In this document: piece after piece, positions 25,238 through 36,978 of the stretch | Position numbering within the stretch: position 1 is the first letter of the stretch | Layout: each line of letters begins with the position of its first letter | Assembly (NCBI RefSeq): GCF_000002865.3 | Contig: NW_001865060.1 | Location: 589,290-653,289, forward strand | DNA from: Monosiga brevicollis MX1 | Lineage: Eukaryota > Opisthokonta > Choanoflagellata > Craspedida > Salpingoecidae | Length of the DNA: 64,000 nt | Direction of reading: 5' to 3' | The notes under the pieces: model-generated | Seen by the model: only the letters and a program-made list of their open reading frames with translations | Databases searched by the model: none | What the model was told of the DNA's origin: nothing | Translations under genes and position numbers: made by a program

Positions 25238-28018
25238 AGCCATAAACTGGATCGGTACAGGTGGCAACAGAATAGCGCCCCAGCGACAGGTTTCACTGTG
25301 GGCTGGGTAATCCGCCCGGAGCATGGTCGCTCGACAGCCATGGCAAACAATCTCATAGCGTGGACATTGCCTAATATTGGGGGGTGGGGGGTGTCCACAG
25401 GCCAATGAGCCCTTCAAGGCGCACGTTCACGTCAAGGCTTCACTTACACCAGATGCTCTGAGACGCAATCAGCATTGACATCGAGCAAACAGCCTTGCGC
25501 CTGGAGCGGGCAGTCTCCGTGCTCTGGATTGCCTTGATGATGGCCTCGCAAGCAATCGCGCAGATAGTGTTGCCCAAACTGATTCAAGCCCATCACCACG
25601 ACCGCGCGAACATTCAGAGTCAATCACACCGATGCGCCCACGAAAAACAAAGAAACGAAAAAAAAACCAAAAAACTCAGCGCTGGGCCGACCCTGCCCTT
25701 CCGTTTGTGGCATAACATCTGAGGCACGCGCATGAACTGGACCCACCTTTTTGCGCGCGATAGACCGATGACACACGTGACATTCCACCACGTTCAACGG
25801 ACAGTTGAAAAGGTGTTGGCGCAGCCCTGCACGTTCCACAACGACAGAGCACCCTGCCGACGCTAGTAAGCAGCGTGCAGGTGCAGCTGGGCAAACCTAG
25901 AGCAGATGCCAAAGCCCAACATCAAATCCAGGCTCAAACCAGATCGCGGCACGTACACGCTGAAACGGTCTCCACAACGGCCCCAGACTGGCATGCGCAT
26001 CAACATAGTACACCCGGAGCTCGGAAGCGCGCAAACACGTGGCGCACCTCGCAGTGATCGCGCAGAAGACAGGTGGTCATGGAGGTTTGACAGTAAGGAC
26101 AGGCTTGCGAGGCGCAAACGCAGCCATGTCGCGGAATGCCGGGAATGAAAGCGTCTTCCATGCCCCCAGCAACTTCAGAGGCATGCATCAGAGCAACACA
26201 ATGAACACCGAGCGGAACATGCTCCGCGTAAAGATCTTTATGCGCATGGTACGCCAGCGGCAGCGGCTCGCGCAGCTCCACTTCCACGCCTGCAGCCAGC
26301 AGGTCACGATGGGCACATAATTGACAGAGTGTCAACCCAAAGATGAGATTCTACGCCGCCACACGGGGAGGACAAGCGTGCCATGGGGTTGACAGCAACT
26401 ATAAAAGTGCGTCGGCACACTAACCTCGCCGGCGCAGGGCACGAATGGATGGCTGCGACGAAGAGGCAGCGGGCAACCCGTGTAAGCGCACTCGCTCCAA
26501 CGCAGGCAACTGCTCGAGGCACGCGAAGCCCAAGGAAGTGATGCCGTGCCAGCTAAGACAGGCCAAATGCAAGTGCAAAGTCAGTGGCAACGCGGGCCGG
26601 TTGATACATCACAAGGAGGCTGACGGATGCTACTCTGAAACATACTGGCTGAGATCCAAAACGCGTAGGTGCCGCAGTCCTTGCAGGATTTGCAGGGCCT
26701 CATCTCCGGCTTGAATGTCACAATTGGGTAGACCGAGCTCTTCTAGCAAAGGCAGCTCGGCCACAAGCGTCTCCTTCAGACCGTGTGGGGTAAATTGACC
26801 GCTGCTCTCGATCACCAAGCGGCGAAGATTGCGATGTCGTGCAAAGGTGTGCAGGGAGTTGTTAAAGAGAAGGGCGTCTCTGATAACCAGGCTTTTGAGG
26901 TCGGTCCCCTCGTCCAACATGGCGCTGATGAGGCTGTCGGAAAGAGCCGGCGTGCGCAAGTATTCAATCTCCAGCTCCTGCAGTGCTGTTAGGTTGCGCA
27001 GCATGCGAGCAAACGGCCGGCCTTCGGGCATGCGGTTGGTGGGTACCACGCGGATCATGGAGCAGCGCTTCAAGCGCAAAGTTTGAAGAGACACCAAGGT
27101 GGCCAGCGTTTCGTAGCGAATGTAGTCAGTCTTGACCAGTGTTAGTTCTCGCAAGTTGGGTAAGAGCCGGAATTGGTTCAAAACGTCGTCGTTGACATGA
27201 GAGACCTCCAGTCGATGGAGGCAGATGAAGGATCTGCAGAAAGGGGGTCGTCGTTTGGGCGCACAAGTCAGTGAACAGATGATCTCATGCTTGGTGAGGG
27301 AGAAAAAAGAAACGGACACGGACACGGACTCGGACACGGACACGGACACGGACACGGACACGGACACACGCACGTCCAGGGCCAATCGATGCGAAAAGCG
27401 TCGGTTAGGATGAGCGACTCCAGGCAAGTAGGCAACAAGAATCGGTCGTCATGAAAATTGGCTGCAACGCACAAAGAGCCCCAGGACGCAGACGGCGCAA
27501 TGCTTTGGGTGAGTCGGATAGAGCAGGTGGAGGTGTGCCCTCGGCTCTAGCATCAAAGAACCACAATCTCGATGAAAGTAGCCCAACGTACGGGTTTTTC
27601 GGCTCATCTCCGTGTTGGCAAGCTCGAGGTGACGAAGGTGGGCCAGACTCAAAAGGGCATGGTGGCTGAAGTGGGAGAGGGTGATGTTATTGAGCTTCAG
27701 CTTTTCAAGGCGGGGAAGGTTGGTGAGTTGACTTAGACCCCCTTCACTCAGGGCCTGGCAGTTGGAGAGGTTGAGCTCGCGGAGATTCGGACCCAAGAGC
27801 TTCAATGCCAGCCGCAGTTCCTTGTTGCGCAGGACGCTCGCATCTTCGATGCCGGAAAAGTCGAGGCGGGTGCTCAGGATGTTACACACAACCGCGCGCC
27901 ATTCTCGGCATACGCGAGCGCAGACGGTGAGCAGGGTGATGACGTCGAGCTGTCGAAAGATCTGGCGCAACACATCCTCGGGCAGCATCGGCGCAGCCGC
28001 ATGATCATCCCGAACCAT
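25199..28018 (-). CDS. F-box / leucine-rich repeat / TRAF-type zinc-finger protein
   Basis: Probable SCF ubiquitin-ligase substrate adaptor. Nine exons (28018-27592, 27461-27374, 27233-26646, 26552-26425, 26289-26014, 25987-25959, 25896-25747, 25578-25448, 25370-25199) join in phase to 662 residues. The N-terminal F-box reads LPEDVLRQIFRQLDVITLL..VCREWRAVV. About eight LRRs follow (LRELNLSNCQALSEGGL, LEKLKLNNITL, LQTLRLKRC, LRVLDLSHWHGITSLGF). The last third is Cys/His-rich: CASQACPYCQ, LRQHLFNCPLNVVECHVCH, CPLQAQGC, HLVQCPRYEIVCHGC and PAHSETC, like the TRAF-type fingers of FBXO30/40, where the F-box is C-terminal instead. Exon 6 (29 nt) and the final exon are the least certain. A split into two genes at exon 4/5 is possible, although that junction is phase-consistent. 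Confidence 0.75.
27312..27367. repeat. (GGACAC)n hexanucleotide repeat
   Basis: About nine copies of GGACAC with one GGACTC variant, inside intron 2 of the F-box gene. Confidence 0.92.
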
Positions 28019-29099
28019 GACGCTGAGACGCGCCAGCCCACCAAAGGCTGTGGCGCTGGCTTATCCACCCCAAATCACCGCACCTTCCCCGTCACGCCTT
28101 GTACCATGCAAAACTCTGTCTCGATTTGGCTGCAGCTGATTGCGCCACAGAAAAGGAGAAGCAGGCACAGGCGCAGGCACAGGCGGAAGACACACCGAGC
28201 AGCACCTTCACTGACATCAAGCCGAGCAGCACCTTGGCAGTACCAGCAGCACACAACTCGCTTAACAAATACATGAGAGGGAGAGAGAGACCGCGAAACT
28301 GCTTCGACCAAAACAAGCAGCCATAAAAGTCTGACAAACACTTTTTTTTTGGATTCGTCTAAGAATAGATGGACGGCTCAAAGTGATCGAGACAGCCAAT
28401 GACTGGGGAGGCTATGCCCCCCACACACATACATCCGGATACAGACTGGGATGAGGGAGGGAGAGCTCACGAGGGAGAGCTCAAGAGGGGGAGCTTAAGA
28501 GAGAGAGCTCTACAGAGCCTCAGAGAGAGAGAGCTTCACAGAGCTTCACAGAGCTTCACAGCGAGCTCTACAGAGCCTCAGAGAGAGAGAGAGAGAGAGC
28601 TTCACAGAGCTTCACAGAGCTTCACAGCGAGCTCTACAGAGCCTCAGAGAGAGAGAGAGAGAGCTTCACAGAGCTTCACAGAGCTTCACAGCGAGCTCTA
28701 CAGAGAGAGAGAGAGAGCTTCACAGAGCTTCACAGAGCTTCACAGCGAGCTCTACAGAGAGAGAGAGAGAGCTTCACAGAGCTTCACAGAGCTTCACAGC
28801 GAGCTCTACAGAGCCTCAGAGAGAGAGAGAGAGAGAGAGAGAGCCTCAGAGAGAGCTTACATGTTAAGAGCTGAAGGGAGAGCGAAGACAAAAACTGCTT
28901 TTGAGAACAACAAATACGAAATAAAAGATGCAGACGGATATGGAGAAAGCGTAGAAAAATCACATCCTTAAGCTGTTTTCTATGGTATCCGGTGTCGAGA
29001 AATTGCAGTAGAATTTGGCAAAGACGACGCGTTTCCGCGGGGATCAACGGCGCGGAGACACACACGCCGAGCGGCAGTCGCTTCCTGCTGAACTCTTGG
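28019..29099. other. divergent intergenic region, F-box gene/ATP13A1
   Basis: Shared 5' region of the F-box/LRR gene (-) and the P5A ATPase (+). Its core is the minisatellite listed next. A short CAGGCACAGG repeat lies at about 28152-28180. Confidence 0.5.
28478..28858. repeat. higher-order minisatellite (GAGCTTCACA units plus GA runs)
   Basis: About 380 bp in which a block of three GAGCTTCACA decamers, then GCGAGCTCTACAGA and a GA run, is repeated five times with small length changes: a two-level tandem array. It gives a Ser/Arg/Glu-rich open frame on plus that I treat as non-coding. Confidence 0.92.
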
Positions 29100-32000
29100 A
29101 TGTGGAGGACGGTACATCATGTAAGTCCGCCTGCTTTTACTCTGCGATGCGAAATGGAGGTGCCAGCGGCACTGTGTTTGTGTGGATGTTGAGCTCATAC
29201 GTGCGCGGGCTCACTTTGCTCGATCCTGAAGGTCGTTCTCCTTTCATCACGAGGTGCATCACGTCCAGCTGCTTGCCCCACGGCCAGTATGGCTCCGGCT
29301 CGACGTGTTGCCCTTTATCTTTGTGCACCTCATGTACATTGCCACCATCCTGCTTCCGGCACACGAGGCGGTCAGTGCAAGGCGCTCCAGCCATTTGTTT
29401 TTTTCCAATGGCGTTTCAGACTTGGTCAGGCTCACACGCACGCGGTTCTCGGCTGGGGCTCGGTTGCAGAGCGAATTCAAGCTGGCTTTGCTTGGCTTGC
29501 TGGGCCTGGTCGTGGCTCAGACTGTGACCTTTCTACTGGGTTTCTGGTATCCACAACTGGCATCGCGCCTGGCGTACATGCACCTCGCGCCCTCTGAGAT
29601 GCACCAGGCGTCCCATGCCCTTGTTGAAGGAGATGGGCCCATGGGCCAGCAACGACTTTGGGCCATCGAGCCGCTGCACCGCCAGCCATCCTCTGATCAA
29701 TGTACCCTGGCCTTTCGACGTCTGCGCTACGCTCTCAGTGTCAAGTGGGTTTATTCAAGGCACTCATCTGGGACCGAGTGCACCCACGCTTACTTTCCAA
29801 CCCCAATTCAGCGCACCACCCTCCTTCGTTTCCATTGCCCTAACACTCGCTGCTTGCTCACCATTGCTCCTTGCCCCTGGTTGCTCTGTACAGTGACAAA
29901 AGTGTGCGCGCCGTTCGCGTGGCCCCCGACCTTAACCAACCCCTGGCTGAATTCTGGTCTGTTGACCGTTCCCATTTGTGGCTGCGCACGACAGGAAATA
30001 CTGTGCAGGCTCAGGCCCTCGCGTCCTACACGCTCCTTTTTTAACTTTTTGACTGTAAATTTAATTGGATAGCAAAGCACGTGGGCTTGCGACCGAGCTG
30101 GTCGAGAAACTGCAGGAGCAGTATGGGTCCAATACCTTTGAGATTCCGATCCCCACCGTGCGCGAACTATTTATGGAGCAGATTGCGGCCCCTTTCTTCG
30201 TGTTTCAGACGCTCTGCATGCTCCTCTTTATGCTTGACGACTACTGGTACTTTAGCCTTTTTACCCTTGGCATGCTCCTGCTTGTTGAGCGCATGACCGT
30301 CATGCAGCGCCACGCCTGTCTGCGCGAACTTAACAACATGCGCCCCGAGCCCTTTGTGGTCGTCGCTTTTCGGTACGCCCCGGTGCTTGATTGCGCTCTG
30401 GCGTGCGAGTTGCGTTGGTAGCCAAGCCTCCTCCTCGAGTTCGTGGAGCCTCGTGCTGTACTGACATCTGGTTGCGCGCCACGTCTACCCTGAAGTGGGG
30501 GCAAATGGGTGTCCATCAAATCTGATCAGGTCGTGCCTGGTGACATCTTGTCCCTTGGTGCGTGGCATCTGTCGCTTCCACGTCGCTTCCACCCGTCTAC
30601 CTCTGTCTGGGTGTGTGCGTGTGCGTGTCATGTTCAATTCCTTTTGCACGAGCATAGGCACCAGCGCTTTGCATGCGATTCCTGCCGATGGACTGCTGCT
30701 GGCGGGCACCTGCGTTGTCAACGAGGCCATGTTGACCGGTGAATCGGTGCCTCAATTCAAAGTGCGGCATGATTTGTTCCGAGCTGGCATTGTGCAACAC
30801 GCAGCCTGCAGACACATAATGACATCGTTTTCGGGGGTTGGCCTCTGTTTGTGATGCTCACCAACCTTCACCCTGCTTAGGAGCCAGTCGCACCCACGAT
30901 TGAACATGGCGAAACCCTGCTTCTAGAGGCACTTGAGCAGTTGAGCACATCCATCTTGTTCTCCGGTACTGAAATCATCCAAGTTCGTATGCCTTATCTG
31001 TGTTTCTGGACGTGGTGCAGCGCTTGACCTGCACAATGTACTCATTTTGGCATGCCGGTGTTGGCACATGTAGCACACCAACGCTCAACCACACGATGGA
31101 TTGCCGGGGAGTAAGCATGGTGTCGTGGTGCTGGTCCTTCGAACTGGCTTTGACACAGCCCAGGGTGATTTGGTTCGCACCATTGTGGCTTCCCAAGAGG
31201 CCAGCGTGAACACTCGGGACAGCCTGGTTTTTGTCCTCTTCTTGCTGGTGTTTGCGCTCTCGGCCGCAGGATACACTTGGTGGAAAGGTACGACGCTTTG
31301 CTTTGCTTTTGGCGGAAGGGATGGAGAACCTGAAGGACGGCACAGTTATCAGCCACTCTCAGCAACACGTCTCAAGCAAGCAAGGAACGTGTCCAAGCCA
31401 CCGATCGCATTCATAAGCCTGTCGTCTTCCCATGCCTGGGCCCGCAGGTCTACAAGAGGGCAAGGACAAGTACAAGCTCATTGTGGAGTGTCTTCTCATC
31501 ATTACTTCGGGTGCGAGTCCTTGTGCTGCAATGGTAGCGTTGTACCGACCTTGTGCCTCATGTGCTCAGCCCGCTGCCTCACAATCATTATCACCTGTCC
31601 CTCGTTCTTGTACAGTGGTCCCACCAGAGCTGCCCATTCAGTTGACGCTCGCCATTATCAACTCCGTCAAGGAACTGCGAAACCTCATCTCTGTGACGCA
31701 GCCCTACCGCGTGCCACTTGCGGGCAAAATCGATGTGGTGTGCTTTGACAAAACTGGTACCATCACTCAAGAGAATCTCGACTTTGATGGTGTCGTGTTG
31801 GCCGATGGTATGACCTCCAACGCCATGTGCGACGCTTTTCGCCTGGACTTGCGCCATGAAGATTCTTTGTGTGCTTCGTCCTAACGCTTGGGGTCACATC
31901 TAGGATCGGTCCACGCGGCCGACGAGCTGGCCAAGCGTACCGACCCGCTGGCGTTTGCCCTTGCTGCCTGTCATAGCCTCGGTTTGTCTAGCCCTGCAAC

Positions 32001-35000
32001 CTTGACGTGTTTAAATGGGTGAACTGCAACCCCAGACGTTGAAAACAGCTTTTGTTCACAATCGAAATTTCCTGGCGCAGTGGCTGTGCAGGGGGCGGTG
32101 ACAGGTGACCCCATGGAGCAAGCCATCGTTCAAGGTGTAGGCTACACCGTTCGTTCCACGAATAAGGTTTCGAATGGCTCTGTTGCCATTGAACAACATC
32201 AGCGCTTTGCTTTTCGCAGCGAGAAGAAGCGTATGGGCGTTGGTACGACCGCACACATGTTCTTTCGTTAATGCCGCACGTCTCTTCGCTCTGCTTTCTC
32301 CTTTCACCACCAATGTCAACTTCTGGGCGACTTCTGCGCACCTGACCTCTTGGTTGTCAAACTGTCTGCACTGCTAGTGGCCAACGTCGCCATCAAGCGC
32401 CAGTCTGAGCAAGCCTACTTTTTTGTCAAGGGTGCACCGGAAGCCCTGGCTCCCTTTCTTCAAACTGTCCCGGCGGAATACACGGCTCTCTATGAGCGCC
32501 TTGCGCGCCAAGGCAAAAGGGTGCTTGCTTTGGCTGCTAAACCATTGCCCAATAAGTTGCTCAAGGTCAGGGCTCGTCTTGGCGGCAGGCAGCTTGCGCA
32601 ATGGCAGGTTGGTTTTCCATCCAGCTTGTATCTCATCTCCGTCACTATGGTGGCGCACTCGGCAGCAACAAGCTCTAGACCAGGCTGATTTGGAGTCAGC
32701 GCTGGAGTTTCTCGGCTTTATTGTCTTGACCGGCAAGGTCAAACCTGACTCTCGTCGGGCTGTGGCTGATCTTCAGGCCTCCTCCCATCATGTTGTTATG
32801 ATTACCGGTGTGGTGCCTGTCCCCCGTTTTGCCGAGAATTTCTGTCAACTAGCATAAGATGAAATCCTCTTCCTTATTCCGGTGCGGTGCTTCTTCCTCC
32901 CCCTCTTTTTTTTTTCTCTTTCTGCCATGGCGCAGGTGACAGTGCCTTGACAGCTGCGCATGTCGCCCTTGAGGTGGGCATTGTGACCGAAGCAGCCGCC
33001 ATTTTGCAGGTGCAGGAGGAGGACAAACTGGTCTGGCAACTGCCCAATGGCTCGCTCATGTCTTATCCAGAGCTGCCGTCGCTGCCACTCTGTGTGACTG
33101 GGCGCGCGATCGAGCGCTTGGCTGGCGCTGAACTTGGTCCCCTCTTGCCCATGATCAAGGTCAGACATGCCTTGTGCTACACAGCCATGTCATCTAAAGG
33201 TGCTGAGGTGCTTAGTCTGAGGCATAACATGCCCCGGGCGCACGTGCTGCCATCTTATTAGGTTTTTGCGCGGACAACTCCCGAGCAAAAGGCGGACATC
33301 ATCCGTCAGTACGAGGCTTTGAATCTAACCACATGCATGTGCGGGGACGGCACTAATGACGTGGCCGCGCTCAAAGCTGCCGACGTTGGCCTGGCGTTGC
33401 TTTCGGAAGCAACTGCCGAACACCTTGCGCGCTTTCAAAGAGCTGCCGCCGACCGTCGCCGGCCTCAACCTAGTTGGTCTCGCTGTGACTCTTGGCGTTT
33501 ATCAAATACTCGATTCTGCTCGAGTCTGACGCCCTAATTGGTGGTGGTATCTGATCGCAGACACACGAGAAACAGATGTGCAGGCACAATTGCAAGACCA
33601 ACTGACAGTGCGTGCATTGTACCTGTATACCAAAGGCACGCCTTTGGTCGACCTCAGCTCAAAAGCTCATGAGTGCTTGCAACCAACGGTTTGCGCAGAA
33701 GGACTTGGTTGTCCCCAAGCTGGGGGATGCGACCATTGCTGCACCGTTCACTTCGCGGCGATCGACGTGTGCTTCAGTGGTGGCGCTGATCAAGCAGGTG
33801 CGCGCGGTGCATGGCAGGATGAAATGTCGCGCATCGGACGGGTCCTCACTTCATTGTCCGACTTGGCTGGTCATTTTCGAAATAGGGACGAGCAACTTTG
33901 GTCTCCTCTGCACAGATGATGCAGATTCTTGCTCTCAACTGTCTCTTGAACGCCTACAGGTGGGACAACGCATTAAAAATTGGCTTGATGGGGCGAGCCG
34001 CGCAAGGCCAAGTCACTATTGCGTTGTCATTGCTTGCATTCTCACGCATCCGGCGTGTTTGCATGCCATACACAGCCTGAGTGTTTTGGCCATCGATGGT
34101 GTTAAGTTTAGCGATACTCAAGTCAGTGTGCAATGACCCCTTCTCGATTAAGGAGCAAACCCCCCCCTTTTCCAATTTGGTCCTCTTGTGGTTCTTGCTC
34201 AAGCTGTCCACCACATTGCCCGCTCTGCCATGAACTTGCGCTGTTTATGGGTGGCCATGATCACAATCATTTTTTAGATGACCAGCAACGGTTTGGCTGT
34301 AGCCATGTGTATGCTGTCGATTGCTAGCAGCAAACCCCTCAAAACCCTGAGTTCGACTCGACCCTACAGCACCCCAAACAACATGTACATGCTCTTTTCC
34401 GTGCTAGGACAGGTTGGATTGTCACGCCGATGTTCTTACTTTTGGCTGCGCTTGAGCGATCTAAAAAATGCTCAGCCAAGTGTTCAACTTTACAACCGGT
34501 AGATCTCCTTGCACGTGCTGCTGCTTCAGCATGTCTTGAACACAGCTGCACAGCACGGTTATGGTGCTCGAGATGCCTTGGCAGATGGCCCTGATTCAGT
34601 TTCCCATATGGGTAGTAGCACGGATGTTGAGGTTACTGAAGATGATTCAGAGGGCAATAATGATGAATTTGCTCCCAGCGTCGTCAACACCATTGTCTAC
34701 CTTCTCTTGCTAGCCATGCAGGTCGGTCAAATCAAGAACAGGACTTGTGGGATTATGGCCACACAGCTTGCAAGATTGTTTGCCTTGGATTGCTCCCTGC
34801 ACTATTTCGCCTCTGCTTCATGGGTTCATTTTATCTCATTTTATATTATTTGGGAACCTCGCGTGCAGGCCTCAACGGTGCTGGTTTGCTACAAGGGGGC
34901 GCCCTTTATGCAATCTTTGAAGAGCAAGCGCCCGCTGCTTTGCTTGTGCGTGCCTTGCCCTGTATCTATGAGAGACATTTCTTGTCCTCTCCAGCTCGGC

Positions 35001-35357
35001 CGCCTGGTCCTAGCTTTGCGCCCATTGCTCGTGATAGCATGACTAATTTTTTTTTTCTTTAATTAAAACCTGTTGCTTAGGTTGGGCGGCATGTTTGCTT
35101 TGGCTCTCTGTGGAGCTTTACAGGTGTGTTGAAAGTGCCCTAGTGTGTTTGCTTTGCACGCTCATGCCAATTGCCCCGCTTTGCCTGGCTTCTAGGTGAG
35201 CCCGGAGTTGAATGGGCTGCTGGAGCTCGCACCCATGCCAGCTGATCTGGCGCAGCTGACGGCCAGCGTGTTAATTCTGGATGTGGCGGGAGCGTTTTTG
35301 GTTGACCGTATGGCATCGATCGTATTTCCACTCCCAACAAAGCATGCTGTGTTTTGA
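29100..35357 (+). CDS. ATP13A1: P5A-type ATPase (ATP13A1/Spf1 family), ER transmembrane-helix dislocase
   Basis: P5A ATPases sit in the ER and remove mis-inserted mitochondrial tail-anchored helices. About 25 exons. Key blocks: WLRLDVLPF (29254-29370), [13 protein letters not shown] (30073-30372), [24 protein letters not shown] (30658-30761), [15 protein letters not shown] (31074-31287), the P5A hallmark [10 protein letters not shown] (31616-31807) followed by CFDKTGTIT with the phospho-Asp at 31747-31749, [41 protein letters not shown] (33262-33454), [13 protein letters not shown], and C-terminal helices ending at 35357. PPELP distinguishes P5A from P5B. Usual TGDN reads TGDS here. The start (seven-codon exon 29100-29120 before a GTAAGT donor) and the junctions between 29744 and 30073 are unresolved; the rest is in phase. 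Confidence 0.92.
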
Positions 35358-35610
35358 GAGCAAGGTCAAGCAATTCAGTCCAAGAATTCAATTCACAATG
35401 AGCACAGCCATTTGGCTGACCGGTGTCATGCATCAGAAGGAAGAGCATGGCATGCTGATCTGAAGTATTAGTTCAATTAATTGGGTCTAATAAGGCAATA
35501 ACAAAGTAGAGGGAGTCGAGCAGAGGCAGTGCGAGGCCTTTGAGGTGCCATTGGAACAAAGCGAGAGCAGCGGGAAAACCACCGGCGCTTGCGAATCAAG
35601 TCCCGGTGCT

Positions 35611-36554
35611 TCATAGGGAGGGGCTAACAAGTGAACCGCCGTCGACGGGGATAACTGTGCCAGTCATGTAGGCACCTGTGGGAGAGGTCAAGAGCAAACA
35701 CAGGCCAGCCAAGTCGGAGGGTTTGCCTACGCGGCGGAGAGGTACCCGGTCGACTACTTCCGTCTCGAAGGAGGCCAAGACGGCGGCCGTCATTTTCGTG
35801 GGGAAGGGACCTGGGGCAATGGCATTGACGGTGATGTGTCGAGCAGCCAGCTGTGCTGCCAGTACGCGTGTTAGGTGGTGAATAGCAGCTTTGCTGGCCG
35901 AATAGGCATACGTGTCCATTAGACTAATGCCCAGGCCGTTGATGGAGCCAATGTTGATGACCGTGCTGGGTCGAGCCGCCGAGGCGTCGGCCTCTAGTGC
36001 GCCAAGCAATTTTTGCACCAGATGGAAGCATGCTCTGACGTTGAGGGCCAGGAGCTTATCAAAGGCCGCCGGAGGGTGTGTTTCTAGAGGCTCACCCCAA
36101 GTTGCTCCTACACAGGGCGGTCAGCGAGGCCATGCATGAGCACGGGCAGAACGGATCAAACTCCGCGTAGGTTCGGCTCGAGATTGAAAAGAATCCAGCG
36201 GTGCCATATTAAGAGATCTGAGCGTCAGGGCATACCGGCGTTGTTGATGAGGATGTGGCAGGTGCGCTCATGCTTTAAAAAGTCACTGGCCAGCTGCTCA
36301 ACGCCCTCTGAGGTTCCAAGATCGGCGGGCAAGGCAATGACACGACCTGGGGACTTGATGCGGTGGCACTCGGCATTGATGGCCTCAGCGCACCGAGTGC
36401 AGGCTTCCGCCTTGCGAGACGAGATGTACACCTTGGCACCATTAACCGCCAAAGCCTCAGCCAACACGGCCCCAATCCCACGACTCCCGCCCGTCACCAA
36501 CGCCACCCGCCCACACACATCAAACAGAGCATCCACCTGCAACGCCGCCATCAT
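35611..36554 (-). CDS. short-chain dehydrogenase/reductase (classical SDR, RhlG/FabG-like)
   Basis: NAD(P)H-dependent oxidoreductase. Two exons (36554-36236, 36107-35611) give 271 residues, the usual SDR length. Visible: Rossmann motif TGGSRGIG, SSRKAE (the Arg suggests NADPH preference), LINNAG, catalytic SINGLG with the Ser, YAYSASKAA (YxxxK), NAIAPGPFPTKM and a C-terminal GTVIPVDGG. The sequence resembles the RhlG-like 3-ketoacyl reductases of fungi and bacteria; the actual substrate is unknown. An in-frame ATG at 36569 would add five residues. Divergent from the Coa1/Tim21-like gene across a CT-rich tract. Confidence 0.88.
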
Positions 36555-36978
36555 GACCACCACCACCACGACGATCCCGATGGCAAGGCGGCAAGACCGA
36601 GACTCTTCTCTCTCTCGCGATCTCGAACCTCTAAGTCTCTCTCAAATGAAAGTTCTCTCTCTAAAAATCTCTCACACACTCTCTGGAAAACTCCCTCTCT
36701 CTAAAACTCTCCCACACTTGCTCTCTAAAACTCTCTCTAAAACTCTCTCTCTAAAACTCTCTAAAACTCTCTCTCGCTGAAACTCTCTCTCCTCTAAAAC
36801 TCTCTCAAATCATTCTCTCTCTGTCTCTGTCTCTCTGTCTCTGTCTCTGTCTCTGTCTCTCTCTCTCACTCTGTGTGTGTGTGTGTGTGTGTTTTCAATC
36901 GGCCACTGAGACGACGGGCGCACGTGTGGGGGCGACGGGAACAAGACCGGGAGAGCGTTAGTACAGGGCAACGAGAGG
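36555..36978. other. divergent intergenic region, SDR/Coa1-like
   Basis: Almost entirely pyrimidine repeats (next entry), leaving roughly 90 bp of unique sequence before the ATG at 36979. Confidence 0.6.
36601..36891. repeat. CTCTCTAAAA-type tandem repeat, then (CT)n/(GTCTCT)n/(GT)n
   Basis: About 190 bp of CTCTCTAAAACT units, followed by GTCTCT hexamers and a 24-bp GT run: three repeat families in sequence on one stretch. Confidence 0.9.

Noticed and set aside
27301-27427. Asp/Thr or Val/Ser dipeptide ORF
   Set aside because: Intronic GGACAC hexamer repeat; phase-consistent splicing removes it from the F-box gene.
28478-28858. CRISPR-like array
   Set aside because: Repeats are contiguous and degenerate without unique spacers, and the genome is eukaryotic.
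28399-28971. 190-codon ORF with repeated Ser-Phe-Thr-Glu-Leu-His units
   Set aside because: Encoded entirely by the tandem array in the F-box/ATP13A1 intergenic region; it has no ordinary flanking coding sequence.
35611-36554. Bacterial contamination or recent transfer of the SDR
   Set aside because: It has a phase-1 spliceosomal intron and the same composition as its neighbours; the family is widespread in eukaryotes.
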